DNA of 64,000 nucleotides from an uncultured Bacteroidia bacterium (lineage in GTDB: Bacteria; Bacteroidota; Bacteroidia; Bacteroidales; Prolixibacteraceae): positions 1 through 64,000 of the forward strand of contig CAIVCR010000072.1 in assembly GCA_903904515.1 (NCBI GenBank). The letters are read 5' to 3'. Position 1 is the first letter of the stretch. Each line of letters opens with the position of its first letter. Made by a program: the position numbers and the translations under genes. This document shows positions 18,653 through 28,344 of the stretch, piece by piece. The notes below the pieces were generated by a model, which was not told the DNA's origin, did no database searches, and saw only the letters and a program-made list of their open reading frames with translations.

Positions 18653-19385
18653 ACAAATGGCGTCCGGTTAGTGAAATAAACAATTCGTCGAGTGAGCGGT
18701 GACCACCTCCCAGGGCCAGAATCTCCTGAAGAGTCCCTTCACCAAGAATATTTCCCTGGTCCATAATTATAATGCGGTCACACAGATATTCAGCCTCTTC
18801 CATATAATGGGAGGTAAGAATCAATGATGTATTGTGGGTTTTCTTCAGATCAAGCAGGATATTCCAGATCTCGCGCCGGGCATTGGGATCGAGACCTGTG
18901 GTGGGTTCATCGAGTAACAGAATTTTTGGTTTATTGAGCAGAGCAACCCCCAGGGCCAGGCGCTGCCGTTGACCTCCTGATAAATTATCGACATAAGCTT
19001 TTTTCTTCTCATCAAGTCCAATCAACTTAAAGACTTCATCCACACGGTGGCTATTTAGCTTATAAAAACTTGCAAAAAGACGCATCGTCTCGTAAGCCGT
19101 CAGCTTATCCATAAACCGGGTCTCCTGCAACGATAGACCAATCATCTGATGAAGTTCGTGCTGGTGGTGTTTCCACTGTTTGCCGGCAATAAAGATCTCC
19201 CCCTCGTCGGGGTGCTGAATCCCCTCGATCATTTCGACCAGCGTTGTTTTTCCGGCCCCGTTAGGTCCTAGAAGAGCCACAAACTCGCCTGGCTTAATCT
19301 TCAGGTTTACTCCTTTAACAGCCTGAACATCTTTAAATGATTTCTTTACTTGTCGTACCTCAACGATAAATTCTGAATCTGACAT
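18645..19385 (-). CDS. ABC transporter ATP-binding protein
   Basis: 246 aa; LLGPNGAGKTTLVEMIEG, LSGGQRQRLALGVALL; overlaps the start of the permease. Confidence 0.96.
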   Translation of the reverse strand: MSDSEFIVEVRQVKKSFKDVQAVKGVNLKIKPGEFVALLGPNGAGKTTLVEMIEGIQHPDEGEIFIAGKQWKHHQHELHQMIGLSLQETRFMDKLTAYETMRLFASFYKLNSHRVDEVFKLIGLDEKKKAYVDNLSGGQRQRLALGVALLNKPKILLLDEPTTGLDPNARREIWNILLDLKKTHNTSLILTSHYMEEAEYLCDRIIIMDQGNILGEGTLQEILALGGGHRSLDELFISLTGRHLYE

Positions 19386-19446
19386 GTGGATCTTCGTCTT
19401 TAACTTTCTGAATGGTAAAATTATCCAATTAAATCATTTATCCAAA

Positions 19447-19500
19447 GTCAGGGTGCGACTTGTTTAAGTCAGAGTGGGACTTTAAGTCCCGCCCTGACTT
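19447..19500. repeat. Palindromic intergenic repeat
   Basis: gtcagggtgcgact...gtcagagtgggactttaagtcccgccctgac imperfect hairpin. Confidence 0.6.
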
Positions 19501-19569
19501 ATCTCTCTAAAGTTGTTGAAACCGGGGAATTTCTTATTTTTGTATTCCACTTCCCGCTGCATTAAAACA

Positions 19570-19656
19570 GGAGAGATGCCAGAGTGGTCGAATGGGACGG
19601 TCTCGAAAACCGTTGTACTGGTAACGGTACCGTGGGTTCGAATCCCACTCTCTCCG
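19570..19656 (+). tRNA. tRNA-Ser (anticodon CGA)
   Basis: ggagaga...tctctcc acceptor; loop CTCGAAA between ACGGT/ACCGT; long variable arm; GTTCGAATC T-loop; CCA not encoded. Confidence 0.95.
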
Positions 19657-19716
19657 CAATTAATTTAATATCAATTAGTTAAAAAATTCACGCACGTATA
19701 AACTTAAAACAATTGA

Positions 19717-20460
19717 ATGATGAAACCTATTTATTTATCCCTTATCCTGTTCTCTTCAGTTTTGATTAGTTCACCCTGTTTTGCGCAGGTTCCGATCCTA
19801 AATACCTACGACAGTCCGCTTCCCAAGGTTGTGGCGCCAGGAATGGCATCGCCGGAGAATGGTGTTGCAGCCCCATCAGATGCAGTTGCTTTGTTTGATG
19901 GAAAGGATTTGTCAGAGTGGACTGGGAAGAACGGAGAACCTCAATGGGCGGTTCATGACGGGATGTTCACGGTAACCAAAGAGGGCGGTGACATTAAAAC
20001 TAAAAAAGAATTTGGTGATTTTCAGCTGCATATCGAATTTATGCACCCATCCGACATAACCGGTGAAGGGCAGATGCGTGGTAACAGTGGTATCTTCTTA
20101 CAAGGATTGTATGAAGTACAGGTTCTGGAAACCTATAATAATGAGAATAAAACCTATGTCAATGGACAGGCCGGATCTATTTACAGGCAGCACCCACCCC
20201 TTGTAAATCCACTTAAAAAACCGGGTAATTGGAATGCTTATGATATTATTTTCACTGCCCCTACTTTTAATGCAGATAACACTTACCGGACGAATCCCCG
20301 GGCTACAATCCTGCTTAACGGTATTCTGGTTCAGAACAATGCCGTGATTTATGGCTGTACAAGTGATGAAAAAATTTATAATCAGCTCAAAGGGGGAATC
20401 AGATTACAGGACCATGGTTGCGTTGTCAGCTATCGGAATATCTGGGTCAGGGAACTTTAG
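19717..20460 (+). CDS. DUF1080 domain secreted protein (3-keto-disaccharide hydrolase family)
   Basis: 247 aa; signal peptide; ALFDGKDLSEWTGKNGEPQWAVHDGMFTV, GNSGIFLQGLYEVQVLETY. Confidence 0.93.
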   Translation: MMKPIYLSLILFSSVLISSPCFAQVPILNTYDSPLPKVVAPGMASPENGVAAPSDAVALFDGKDLSEWTGKNGEPQWAVHDGMFTVTKEGGDIKTKKEFGDFQLHIEFMHPSDITGEGQMRGNSGIFLQGLYEVQVLETYNNENKTYVNGQAGSIYRQHPPLVNPLKKPGNWNAYDIIFTAPTFNADNTYRTNPRATILLNGILVQNNAVIYGCTSDEKIYNQLKGGIRLQDHGCVVSYRNIWVREL

Positions 20461-20527
20461 AAGCCCCGGGTGTATCACTCATTCACAGTGCAGAAATAGC
20501 TCAGCAAAAAATTTTACCTGGTGAAAT

Positions 20528-20565
20528 AAAATCCCCTGGAACCTTTTGATTCCAGGGGATTTTTA
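20528..20565. terminator. Hairpin terminator
   Basis: aaatcccctggaaccttttgattccaggggattttt. Confidence 0.85.
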
Positions 20566-20579
20566 ATTTTTATAGAAAT

Positions 20580-21833
20580 CTAATTAAAATATTTGTGAAT
20601 TAACAGGTTCAGTTCATTACTGTTAATCGGCTTTGCTATATGATCATTACATCCCGCGGCCAAGGCATCTTTGATATCAGATTCCGATGCCAGAGCCGTT
20701 TGTGCGATGATAATAACCTCCTTGTTAAATTCACGAATTCGGCGGGAAGCTTCATAACCATCAACCTGAGGCATAGAAATATCCATAAGTACCAGATCAA
20801 TATCAGCATTTGCAAGACAAACCTCAACAACTTCTGACCCCGTGCGAACAATCAGAACTTCTTTACAGAACCGTTTAATCATCGTCAAAATTAGTTTGCC
20901 CGAAATAATATCTTCTTCAGCAATAATGAATTTAAGGTTGTTTAATGTACTCTCTTTGACTTCTGTCTTTAAAAAACTATTAGGTACTTCAATCTCTCCA
21001 TAATTCACGCTGCAAGGAATTGAAAAACTAAAGACCGACCCTCTTCCTACCTCGCTCTCAACATCTATTTTACTTCCGTGTTTTTGAACAAACTCTTTGC
21101 AAAGCAGCAAGCCCAATCCCGTACTATGTTCTCCATTTGTGCCGGGGCGGGTTGTCTCAGCATCTGCTTTAAAAAGTTTTTCAATCATCTCATCAGGCAT
21201 ACCGATTCCGCTATCTTTCACTGCGATAACCAGTGAATTATCCTTACACGGGGTGCTCGAGATGGTTACTTTCCCCCCTGAGGGGTAAACTTTATTGCAT
21301 TCGACAACAGGTTCCGGATAACGGTTTGCAACATATTGAGATCCCCAAAAATTACAGATTCATTGAAAACTTCAACTTTCAGTTCGACACCCTTTACTCT
21401 GGCCGGTTCAGACACAATTTTCAAACAATCGGCCAAAATATCACTCAGAACAAGATTTTGAGGTTTAAAATGGATGAGTTTGTTTTCTATTCGTGACCAT
21501 TCCAGCAATTGCTCAAGCAGGGTAAAGGTATTCCTGGCTGAACGGCTTACCAATGAAGCCAGCTCTTTTCTTTCCTGTTTAGGGATTTGTAAAGTCTCAT
21601 CAGCCATCATTTCGGTCATCCCCATGATTGCACCCATTGGCCCGCGCAGGTCGTGGGCAATAATGGAGTAAAACTTATCCTTTTCCGCGTTAACTTTTTG
21701 AAGTTCCTGGTTTTTATGCTTAATTTCATTTTCAGACTCTTTCTGCCTGTCGATATCCGATTGTAGCCCGATAGCCCGGATCGGTTTACCTGCATGGTTT
21801 TTTTCGATTATCTTCCCTTTGTCAAGGAATCCG
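20580..21833 (-). pseudogene. 5'-truncated, frameshifted hybrid histidine kinase/response regulator
   Basis: Fragments 21266-21637 (H-box AHDLRGPMG by extended reading, NLLSNAIKFTPQGGK) and 20580-21221 (DSGIGMPDEM...GLGLLLCKEF, receiver domain LVLMDISMPQVDGYE). They join in the -1 frame at gggggaaag; the upstream frame ends in TGA near 21833, inside a PAS-like segment. Confidence 0.75.
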
Positions 21834-21844
21834 TTGAATCAGAT

Positions 21845-22061
21845 CGTTCAGTTTTTCCTGCTGATAATTCTTTGCATTTTTGGGAATAATAATTGTAATG
21901 CTCAGCATCCCGGTTTTAAAGTATTAGTTGTTGCCTCAGCAGATCACGATCCGATGATCAAACAATCCAAGGCTTTTCTCGAAAAGATTGGAGCGGAAAA
22001 TAACTTCGAAGTTGATTTTATCACTGAGAGAAACAAATGTGTTCTTAAGAATTCACCGTAG
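21845..22061 (+). pseudogene. ThuA-like domain protein, N-terminal fragment
   Basis: FFLLIILCIFGNNNCNAQHPGFKVLVVASADHDPMIKQSKAFLEKIGAENNFEVDFIT, then unrelated residues and a stop; no ATG at the expected start. Confidence 0.6.
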
Positions 22062-22887
22062 GGGTGTTTTTACGTCTGGTTTTCGGCTCTGATGGCTTCG
22101 CTTCACTTTGTTCAGCGGGTAATTGCTCCACCTCGTCTAATAAATCGCTTAGAGTTACAGGGATTGCTGGCAATTGACTATCTCTTAACTGACGATACTC
22201 CTTATAAAAGAGGGGATTTTTAGTCTCAAATAACAATGAAAACCGATCAATCTTATTCGTCAGCAGTTTTTTTGTTTGTTTAAAAAGCTTCTTCATTTCG
22301 CGGGAAGCAACCTCTTTTTGCTTTACCTCTTCGCGCCAGAAAAGCATAGATTCAATAAACTTAATGCTGGCATCTTCAATATTTTTGATCATTTCAGGAA
22401 TCAATCCATATTTTTTTTCAAACTTGATATTTACCTTAGTGTGATCCGGATTTAGGGCTAATTTAATTTTATTGATAAATGTTGTGGCATAACCTCCATG
22501 TTTATTCGCAGTCAGCCATATCTTCTTTGAAATTTTCACCAATTCCATGTCTGAACTATCCTGAAGATATTCAGAAGTGAGGTGCTCCAACTTAATTTGC
22601 AACTTCTTTTTCTTCCTGTCGTTAGCAAAAACCTGCATAACACGGATAACCACAAGTGTTTTATCCAGCAAATCATTTCTTAGGTCATTCTTTACAATCT
22701 CGCTGGATGATATATCCTTATTAACCAAGACATTCAGATCCATTAATTTTTTCTGAAGATCGTTGAGCCGTTCGAAATGATCCTTAAATCGGGATACTTT
22801 GTTTAGAATATCCGAATTTCTGGATAGTACATCAATTAACTGTGCATTTTCATCCACTTTTGAATCAAAATTCTTAAGATTTGCCAT
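22045..22887 (-). CDS. Hypothetical coiled-coil-rich protein
   Basis: 280 aa ORF, Lys/Glu-rich helical composition, no recognised domain. Confidence 0.7.
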   Translation of the reverse strand: MANLKNFDSKVDENAQLIDVLSRNSDILNKVSRFKDHFERLNDLQKKLMDLNVLVNKDISSSEIVKNDLRNDLLDKTLVVIRVMQVFANDRKKKKLQIKLEHLTSEYLQDSSDMELVKISKKIWLTANKHGGYATTFINKIKLALNPDHTKVNIKFEKKYGLIPEMIKNIEDASIKFIESMLFWREEVKQKEVASREMKKLFKQTKKLLTNKIDRFSLLFETKNPLFYKEYRQLRDSQLPAIPVTLSDLLDEVEQLPAEQSEAKPSEPKTRRKNTPTVNS

Positions 22888-23010
22888 AATACTGATTTTA
22901 TTTAAAAGTTATAAATTTAGTTCAGTAATTGCCAAAATATCCGTAAGATTGAAAATATTTATTCTTAATCAAAATAATAGCTGGAAATTGAATCCGATTC
23001 CTCTTTCCTC

Positions 23011-23385
23011 TTAAATTATAGCCAATTCACTGGGATTTAAGCCATATTTATTTTCACCTTGGGTTCCTTTGGAAAATAAGAGAATCAATAACCAAACAAT
23101 TCCAACGACCGATAATAGCAGGCTAACTGAAAACCACCCGCTTTTTCCAACATCATGAAGCCTTCTGATTGCAACCGCAAAACTGGGTAAAGTAATTGCC
23201 GTGACATAGATCAAATTGAAAATCCCATAGGGAAGACCAATTGCGGTGGTTCCCAAAATATTGTCAATGGCAATCGCTGTAAGGACAAAAACGGTATTGT
23301 AAAAAATAAACCGGTTAAATTCCTTCCTGCTTGCTCTTCCACAGAACACATCGTACTTATTAAGTGCCAGTAAATAGTGTTTCAT
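23011..23385 (-). CDS. DUF805 domain membrane protein
   Basis: 124 aa; FCGRASRKEFNRFIFYNTVF, AIRRLHDVGKSGWFSV, FSKGTQGENKYG. Confidence 0.93.
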   Translation of the reverse strand: MKHYLLALNKYDVFCGRASRKEFNRFIFYNTVFVLTAIAIDNILGTTAIGLPYGIFNLIYVTAITLPSFAVAIRRLHDVGKSGWFSVSLLLSVVGIVWLLILLFSKGTQGENKYGLNPSELAII

Positions 23386-23428
23386 CTCTCATGGTTTATT
23401 AATAGCATAATTTTAAGCTCTTTAATCT

Positions 23429-23920
23429 CTAAAAAACACGTACAGCCCTGACATGGTAGGTGCCATTCTTTTCATATTTAAATTGTACTCCATTGCTGAA
23501 AAACTGCAGCCATGCGGAATTTTCATCGCACTCACTTGAGCTCCAGTAAAAGGAACTTTGAAAACCCCCAATTAGTGTTCTGTTAAGGTAGAGCAGGTTT
23601 AATTCATCCTTGCTCGGCAAATACCAGTCGGAATAACCTCCTCCCCTGTAAGAACGGGCTATGCCGGCAGCATAAGTAACTGAGCGACTTCCTGAGCTGT
23701 TATAAACTTTATTTGTATTTGTATGTCCTGCACCAATTGCCTCATTGCTTGCGCCTAGAAATTGATTTACATATTTAATCCATACAATTCCTGCACTCTG
23801 ATCTGCCTTAGCCGCAATTAGGCCATGCAAACCAGTTTGGTCAATAAATGCAATTCTGCCCCCCTTACACTTATCGCCGATAGCTAATTTTCTGAATTTA
23901 AACAGGTTTAAAATATTCAT
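23429..23920 (-). CDS. DUF1566-like (Lcl C-terminal) domain protein
   Basis: 163 aa; YSDWYLPSKDELNLLYLNR...FYWSSSECDENSAWLQFFSNGVQ...YHVRAVRVF. Confidence 0.85.
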   Translation of the reverse strand: MNILNLFKFRKLAIGDKCKGGRIAFIDQTGLHGLIAAKADQSAGIVWIKYVNQFLGASNEAIGAGHTNTNKVYNSSGSRSVTYAAGIARSYRGGGYSDWYLPSKDELNLLYLNRTLIGGFQSSFYWSSSECDENSAWLQFFSNGVQFKYEKNGTYHVRAVRVF

Positions 23921-23961
23921 TCGTATTATTTATCTCTTATTTATTATATAACTATTCTGAC

Positions 23962-24603
23962 TTAATTTGTCATTAATTCATTTAAAAGACCCCGATCCAA
24001 AGGAATTTGGAAAATTGGATTTCCATTTAGAACCGCAGTTGACAATGTGTTTTCCCAAACTTCAATTGCAGGCGGGTCATAAGTCAACAAGGAAAGATCC
24101 TGGTTATATACAGAACCATTCTTTCGAAAACCTAACTTATTCAGGATATGGATCATCGGAGGTTTTCGTGTCGTAGCATAAATTGGGAGGGACCTCATTT
24201 GATAAAAAATTGTAGTCAACAGCTGCTGGCAATGCCCTTGATTTTCAAATTCAGGATGTGTCACAATATAACCAAGTTCCTTGTGGTAATTATTGGAGAG
24301 TTTTACTTCGGCAAGATTAAAAACCTTCTCCTTATATTCAACATAGGGATTTTTCAAGGTCGCTGTACAAATTACGATATCATCAAGCGTCATAAACCCT
24401 ACCAAATCTGAAAACGCAATTAAAATCCGGATAGTCTGACGATCACCTTTTACTTGTCCACCCCTGACTATCAGATCAACAATCTGACTCATATATCGTT
24501 CATCAATATCATGTGGCTTGCTTATTCTGATTTCCATATCTCTTCCAATTTTGATTCGAAAATAGAATATCACAATTACAGTACTATTCCAAAAAGGATA
24601 CAA
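23962..24603 (-). CDS. GNAT-family N-acetyltransferase-like protein
   Basis: 213 aa; LGYIVTHPEFENQGHCQQLLTTIF resembles the acetyl-CoA binding motif; PMIHILNKLGFRKNG. Confidence 0.7.
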   Translation of the reverse strand: MYPFWNSTVIVIFYFRIKIGRDMEIRISKPHDIDERYMSQIVDLIVRGGQVKGDRQTIRILIAFSDLVGFMTLDDIVICTATLKNPYVEYKEKVFNLAEVKLSNNYHKELGYIVTHPEFENQGHCQQLLTTIFYQMRSLPIYATTRKPPMIHILNKLGFRKNGSVYNQDLSLLTYDPPAIEVWENTLSTAVLNGNPIFQIPLDRGLLNELMTN

Positions 24604-24776
24604 AACGATTAAATCTGAATTATTAAATTCATAGTATATCTGAAATATTTTAAGGATTGCTCAATCACTTCTCACTTTTTAACAAGAATGTAATATATTC
24701 GCAACCGAAGTTTAACAACATAAAAGCAAGTTTGCGTTTTTAACACTAAAATCGACAATCATCTGAACCTCTTTTT

Positions 24777-25529
24777 ATGGAAAAAATAAGGTTGGCAATT
24801 TTTGATCTCTCCGGGACTACAGTTAGCGACGATAATGCCGTTGCAAAGTGCTTGTTTGAAGGGGCCATACATTTTGGACTTCAGGCAACGATCGGGGATT
24901 TTGAAAAAACGATAGGAACCAACAAAATTCATTTATACGAATTTATGTTAGCCAGGGATTTTGGAGAGCAGGTTCACATTGAAAACCTTGAACACTATCG
25001 TTTCCCGCAGTATCACGATAAAGCAGTTGAGATCTTTAAGTACTATTCGGTCTTAATGATTGACTATTACAGGAAAGGTGTTAAAGCAATTCCGGGAGCC
25101 GAAGAGACCTTTAAATGGTGTCATAAGAATGGGATTAAAGTAGTGACAGATACCGGATTTCATAAGGATGTAAATACAGCCATAATGGAGGGACTTCAAT
25201 GGAAGGAGCGCGGACTTGTAGATTTTATGCTGGATGTTGAAGACACCGATGGAATTGGGAGGCCCGCGCCATATATGATTTTCAAGGCAATGGCTCTTAC
25301 CGGCATTCAAAGTGTTCATGAAGTTATTAAAATTGGCGATACCCCTGCCGATCTGCTTTCTGGTTACAATGCTGGATGCAAAGGTAATATCGGCGTACTA
25401 AGCGGCGCAAACGGCCTGGAAACATTACAAATTTATCCCCATACTCATATTATTAACAGTGTTGCCGACCTTCCGGCGCTGATCACCAAAGAATTTAGTG
25501 GTTCACCAATAAAATTGCAAATCGTATGA
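24777..25529 (+). CDS. Phosphonatase-like HAD-superfamily hydrolase
   Basis: 250 aa; LAIFDLSGTTVSDD, KVVTDTGF, EVIKIGDTPADLLSGYNAGC; first gene of the AEP cluster. Confidence 0.88.
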   Translation: MEKIRLAIFDLSGTTVSDDNAVAKCLFEGAIHFGLQATIGDFEKTIGTNKIHLYEFMLARDFGEQVHIENLEHYRFPQYHDKAVEIFKYYSVLMIDYYRKGVKAIPGAEETFKWCHKNGIKVVTDTGFHKDVNTAIMEGLQWKERGLVDFMLDVEDTDGIGRPAPYMIFKAMALTGIQSVHEVIKIGDTPADLLSGYNAGCKGNIGVLSGANGLETLQIYPHTHIINSVADLPALITKEFSGSPIKLQIV

Positions 25530-26833
25530 CCTCACAAACGACCGCCTCCCTCCCCAAAATAAAGGCACAGGAAATCCGTTTCGTTATTTTCGCGGCTCTG
25601 GCAGCCTTTATTACCTATCTGAGCATGTATGCTTTCAGAAAACCTTTCTCTGCGGGCACCTTCGATGGTCTTGCAATCTGGGGTATTGATTACAAGATTC
25701 TCCTGATCATTTCCCAACTTATTGGATATACCTTATCAAAATACTTAGGGATAAAGATAATCTCGGAACTAAATCACAACAGCCGGACGAAAACACTGCT
25801 TGTTTTGATGGGAACCGCATGGATCATGCTTTTGCTCTTCGCAATTATTCCCTTTCCCTACAATTTCCCGTTTATGTTTCTGAACGGGTTGCCACTGGGA
25901 ATGATCTGGGGAGTCGTGTTCAGTTATATTGAAGGGCGTCGTTACACCGAATTACTCGGCGCAGTAATGGCCTCAAGTTTTATCCTATCATCCGGAATTG
26001 TCAAGGGTGTGGGCCGGTTTATGATTGACAATTTTCACGTAAGCGAGATGTGGATGCCTTTTCTTGTCGGCCTTGCTTTTGTCCCTTTGCTTTTGCTCGG
26101 CATCTATATGCTGAGCCAGCTTCCTCCGCCGGATGAAACAGATATCGCTTTGCGCACTGAACGAATCCCCATGAACAGCCATCAACGAATCGCCTTCTTC
26201 TTAAGGTTTGCACCAGGATTTATCCTTTCCATACTTATTTATATTGCACTGACCATATTCCGCGATTTGCGTGATAACTTTGCGGTAGAGTTCTGGAAAG
26301 GATTAGGCTTCTCAAATACCCCAAAAATGCTGGTAATGACTGAAGTGCCGATAGCCATGTTTGTGCTTGTGATCATTTCGCTGATGATCATGATACGCAA
26401 CAACCGGCTCGCCTTTTACTCGACTTTTGCGATCATTTTTTTTAGCGGATTATTACTTATGGCCTCCACTTTACTCTTTATATCCGGCGTTTTAGATCCA
26501 GTTATTTGGATGGTGGTTGCAGGTTTTGCAATGTATCTCTCTTACCTGATCTTTAATACGGTATTTTTCGAACGATGGATCGCCCACTACAGGGTTAAAA
26601 GCAACATTGGATTTCTGATCTATGTTTCGGATGCCATTGGTTATCTCGGAAGCACTGCTGTCCTACTATTTAAAAATTTCAGTCATACCAAAATCAGCTG
26701 GGTTGAATTTTTAAAGATTTGCGCACTCTCAACAGGGGTCATTATGGTTTTCCTTTCATTTCTTGCATTTTTATACTTTAAAAATCTGGAGAAAAAGGAC
26801 ATATCTATTGAACCTGTTCCGGCTGGTGTTTAG
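25526..26833 (+). CDS. DUF5690 family MFS-like permease
   Basis: 435 aa with about 12 TM segments; FAALAAFITYLSMYAFRKPFSAGTFDG; start overlaps the stop of the HAD gene. Confidence 0.85.
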   Translation: MTSQTTASLPKIKAQEIRFVIFAALAAFITYLSMYAFRKPFSAGTFDGLAIWGIDYKILLIISQLIGYTLSKYLGIKIISELNHNSRTKTLLVLMGTAWIMLLLFAIIPFPYNFPFMFLNGLPLGMIWGVVFSYIEGRRYTELLGAVMASSFILSSGIVKGVGRFMIDNFHVSEMWMPFLVGLAFVPLLLLGIYMLSQLPPPDETDIALRTERIPMNSHQRIAFFLRFAPGFILSILIYIALTIFRDLRDNFAVEFWKGLGFSNTPKMLVMTEVPIAMFVLVIISLMIMIRNNRLAFYSTFAIIFFSGLLLMASTLLFISGVLDPVIWMVVAGFAMYLSYLIFNTVFFERWIAHYRVKSNIGFLIYVSDAIGYLGSTAVLLFKNFSHTKISWVEFLKICALSTGVIMVFLSFLAFLYFKNLEKKDISIEPVPAGV

Positions 26834-26924
26834 GGTTAAATTTTAAAATATAGTTGATAAGTAATCAGTATCCGAACCGGTTTGATCGTTCCAGAATTTT
26901 TAGAAAACAATCCGGAAATCAAAA

Positions 26925-28283
26925 TTGAATACGATGGATAAAAGTAGTTTGTTTACCGAAGGGGATATCAATATCTCGGAAGAGCGAAGAAAATGGGAGC
27001 TTCAGATTACAGATCCTGCTACGGTTGAGATTCTCAGGGATGATGCCCGCTACTTTCTGCATCAATCGATGTCGACTCCCTGTCTCGATGTATTGGAAAG
27101 TTGCAAAGGGAGTGGAATGAATACCCTCTCGGGAAAACACCTACTCGATTTCCACGGTAATAATGTCCATCAGCTGGGTTACGGAAATGACTTTGTGCTC
27201 GGTAAGATCAAAGCTCAAATGGACCGGTTATCGTTCTCGCCTCGCCGGTACACCAATGAGCCGGCTGTTGAATTAGCCAAAAAACTGGCCACCCTGCTTC
27301 CGGGTGATCTGAACCGGTCGCTTTTTGCGCCGGGTGGCACCTCTGTTATCGGTATTGCATTGAAACTGGCAAGGGTTGTCACAGGTAAACACAAGATTGT
27401 TTCACTTTGGGACTCCTTTCACGGCGCTTCAATGGATGCAATTTCAGCCGGAGGGGAGGCCGTTTTTAAAAAACATCTGGGTCCGATGATGCCCGGGGTA
27501 ATTGGGATTCCTCCACCTACACACTATCGTGGTATTTTTGGATCTACCGATGCCGATCAACTGAAATATGCGGATTATCTTGAATATATCATTGAAAAAG
27601 AGGGAGATATTGGTGCCTTTCTTGCTGAAACAATCCGCAATACCGATGTCCAGATACCAACAACAGCTTATTGGAAAAGAGTTCGCGAAATCTGCGATAA
27701 GCATGGGGTACTCCTTATTCTGGACGAGATCCCTATTGCCCTGGGGCGTACCGGGAAAATGTTCGCCTTTGAGAATTTCGGAATCGAGCCCGATATCCTC
27801 TGTCTTGGTAAAGGATTGGGAGGCGGGATAATCCCTTTTGCGGCTATGATCGCCCGCGACAGGTTTAATGTGGCTTCAGATGTATCGCTAGGACATTACA
27901 CGCATGAAAAGAATCCGCTTGGCAGTGTGGCCGCATCGGCCACAATAACCTATATTGAAGAGAAAAATATATTGCAAAAAGTGGCCTCCGATGGAGAATG
28001 GATGCGAAGCCGGTTAAACCAGTTCAAAGAAAAATTCCAATTAATCGGTGATGTTCGTGGAATCGGACTTCTGTGGGGCATTGAACTGGTCAAAGATCAC
28101 ACTACGAAGGAGAAAGCCAATAACGAAGCGGAGAAAATCATGTATCATTGTATGCGCGAAGGATTGAGCTTTAAGGTTTCGCAGGGAAATGTTTTGCAGC
28201 TCTCCCCTGCTCTAACAATTAGCAGGAATGAATTAGAGTCGGCTTTGTCCATATTATCCTCCGCATTTGAAAAGCTGCACTAA
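26925..28283 (+). CDS. pbfA: (R)-1-hydroxy-2-aminoethylphosphonate ammonia-lyase (PbfA-like, class III PLP fold)
   Basis: 452 aa; FLHQSMSTPCLDVLE, DFHGNNVHQLGYGN, SFSPRRYTNEPAVELAKKLA, FAPGGTSVIGIALKLAR; located between phnX-like genes and phnW. Confidence 0.82.
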   Translation: MNTMDKSSLFTEGDINISEERRKWELQITDPATVEILRDDARYFLHQSMSTPCLDVLESCKGSGMNTLSGKHLLDFHGNNVHQLGYGNDFVLGKIKAQMDRLSFSPRRYTNEPAVELAKKLATLLPGDLNRSLFAPGGTSVIGIALKLARVVTGKHKIVSLWDSFHGASMDAISAGGEAVFKKHLGPMMPGVIGIPPPTHYRGIFGSTDADQLKYADYLEYIIEKEGDIGAFLAETIRNTDVQIPTTAYWKRVREICDKHGVLLILDEIPIALGRTGKMFAFENFGIEPDILCLGKGLGGGIIPFAAMIARDRFNVASDVSLGHYTHEKNPLGSVAASATITYIEEKNILQKVASDGEWMRSRLNQFKEKFQLIGDVRGIGLLWGIELVKDHTTKEKANNEAEKIMYHCMREGLSFKVSQGNVLQLSPALTISRNELESALSILSSAFEKLH

Positions 28284-28344
28284 AAAAATCCGAATTGCCT
28301 CTGGTATTTGAATATTAAACATTAAGAATTTTAAAATTAGCATC

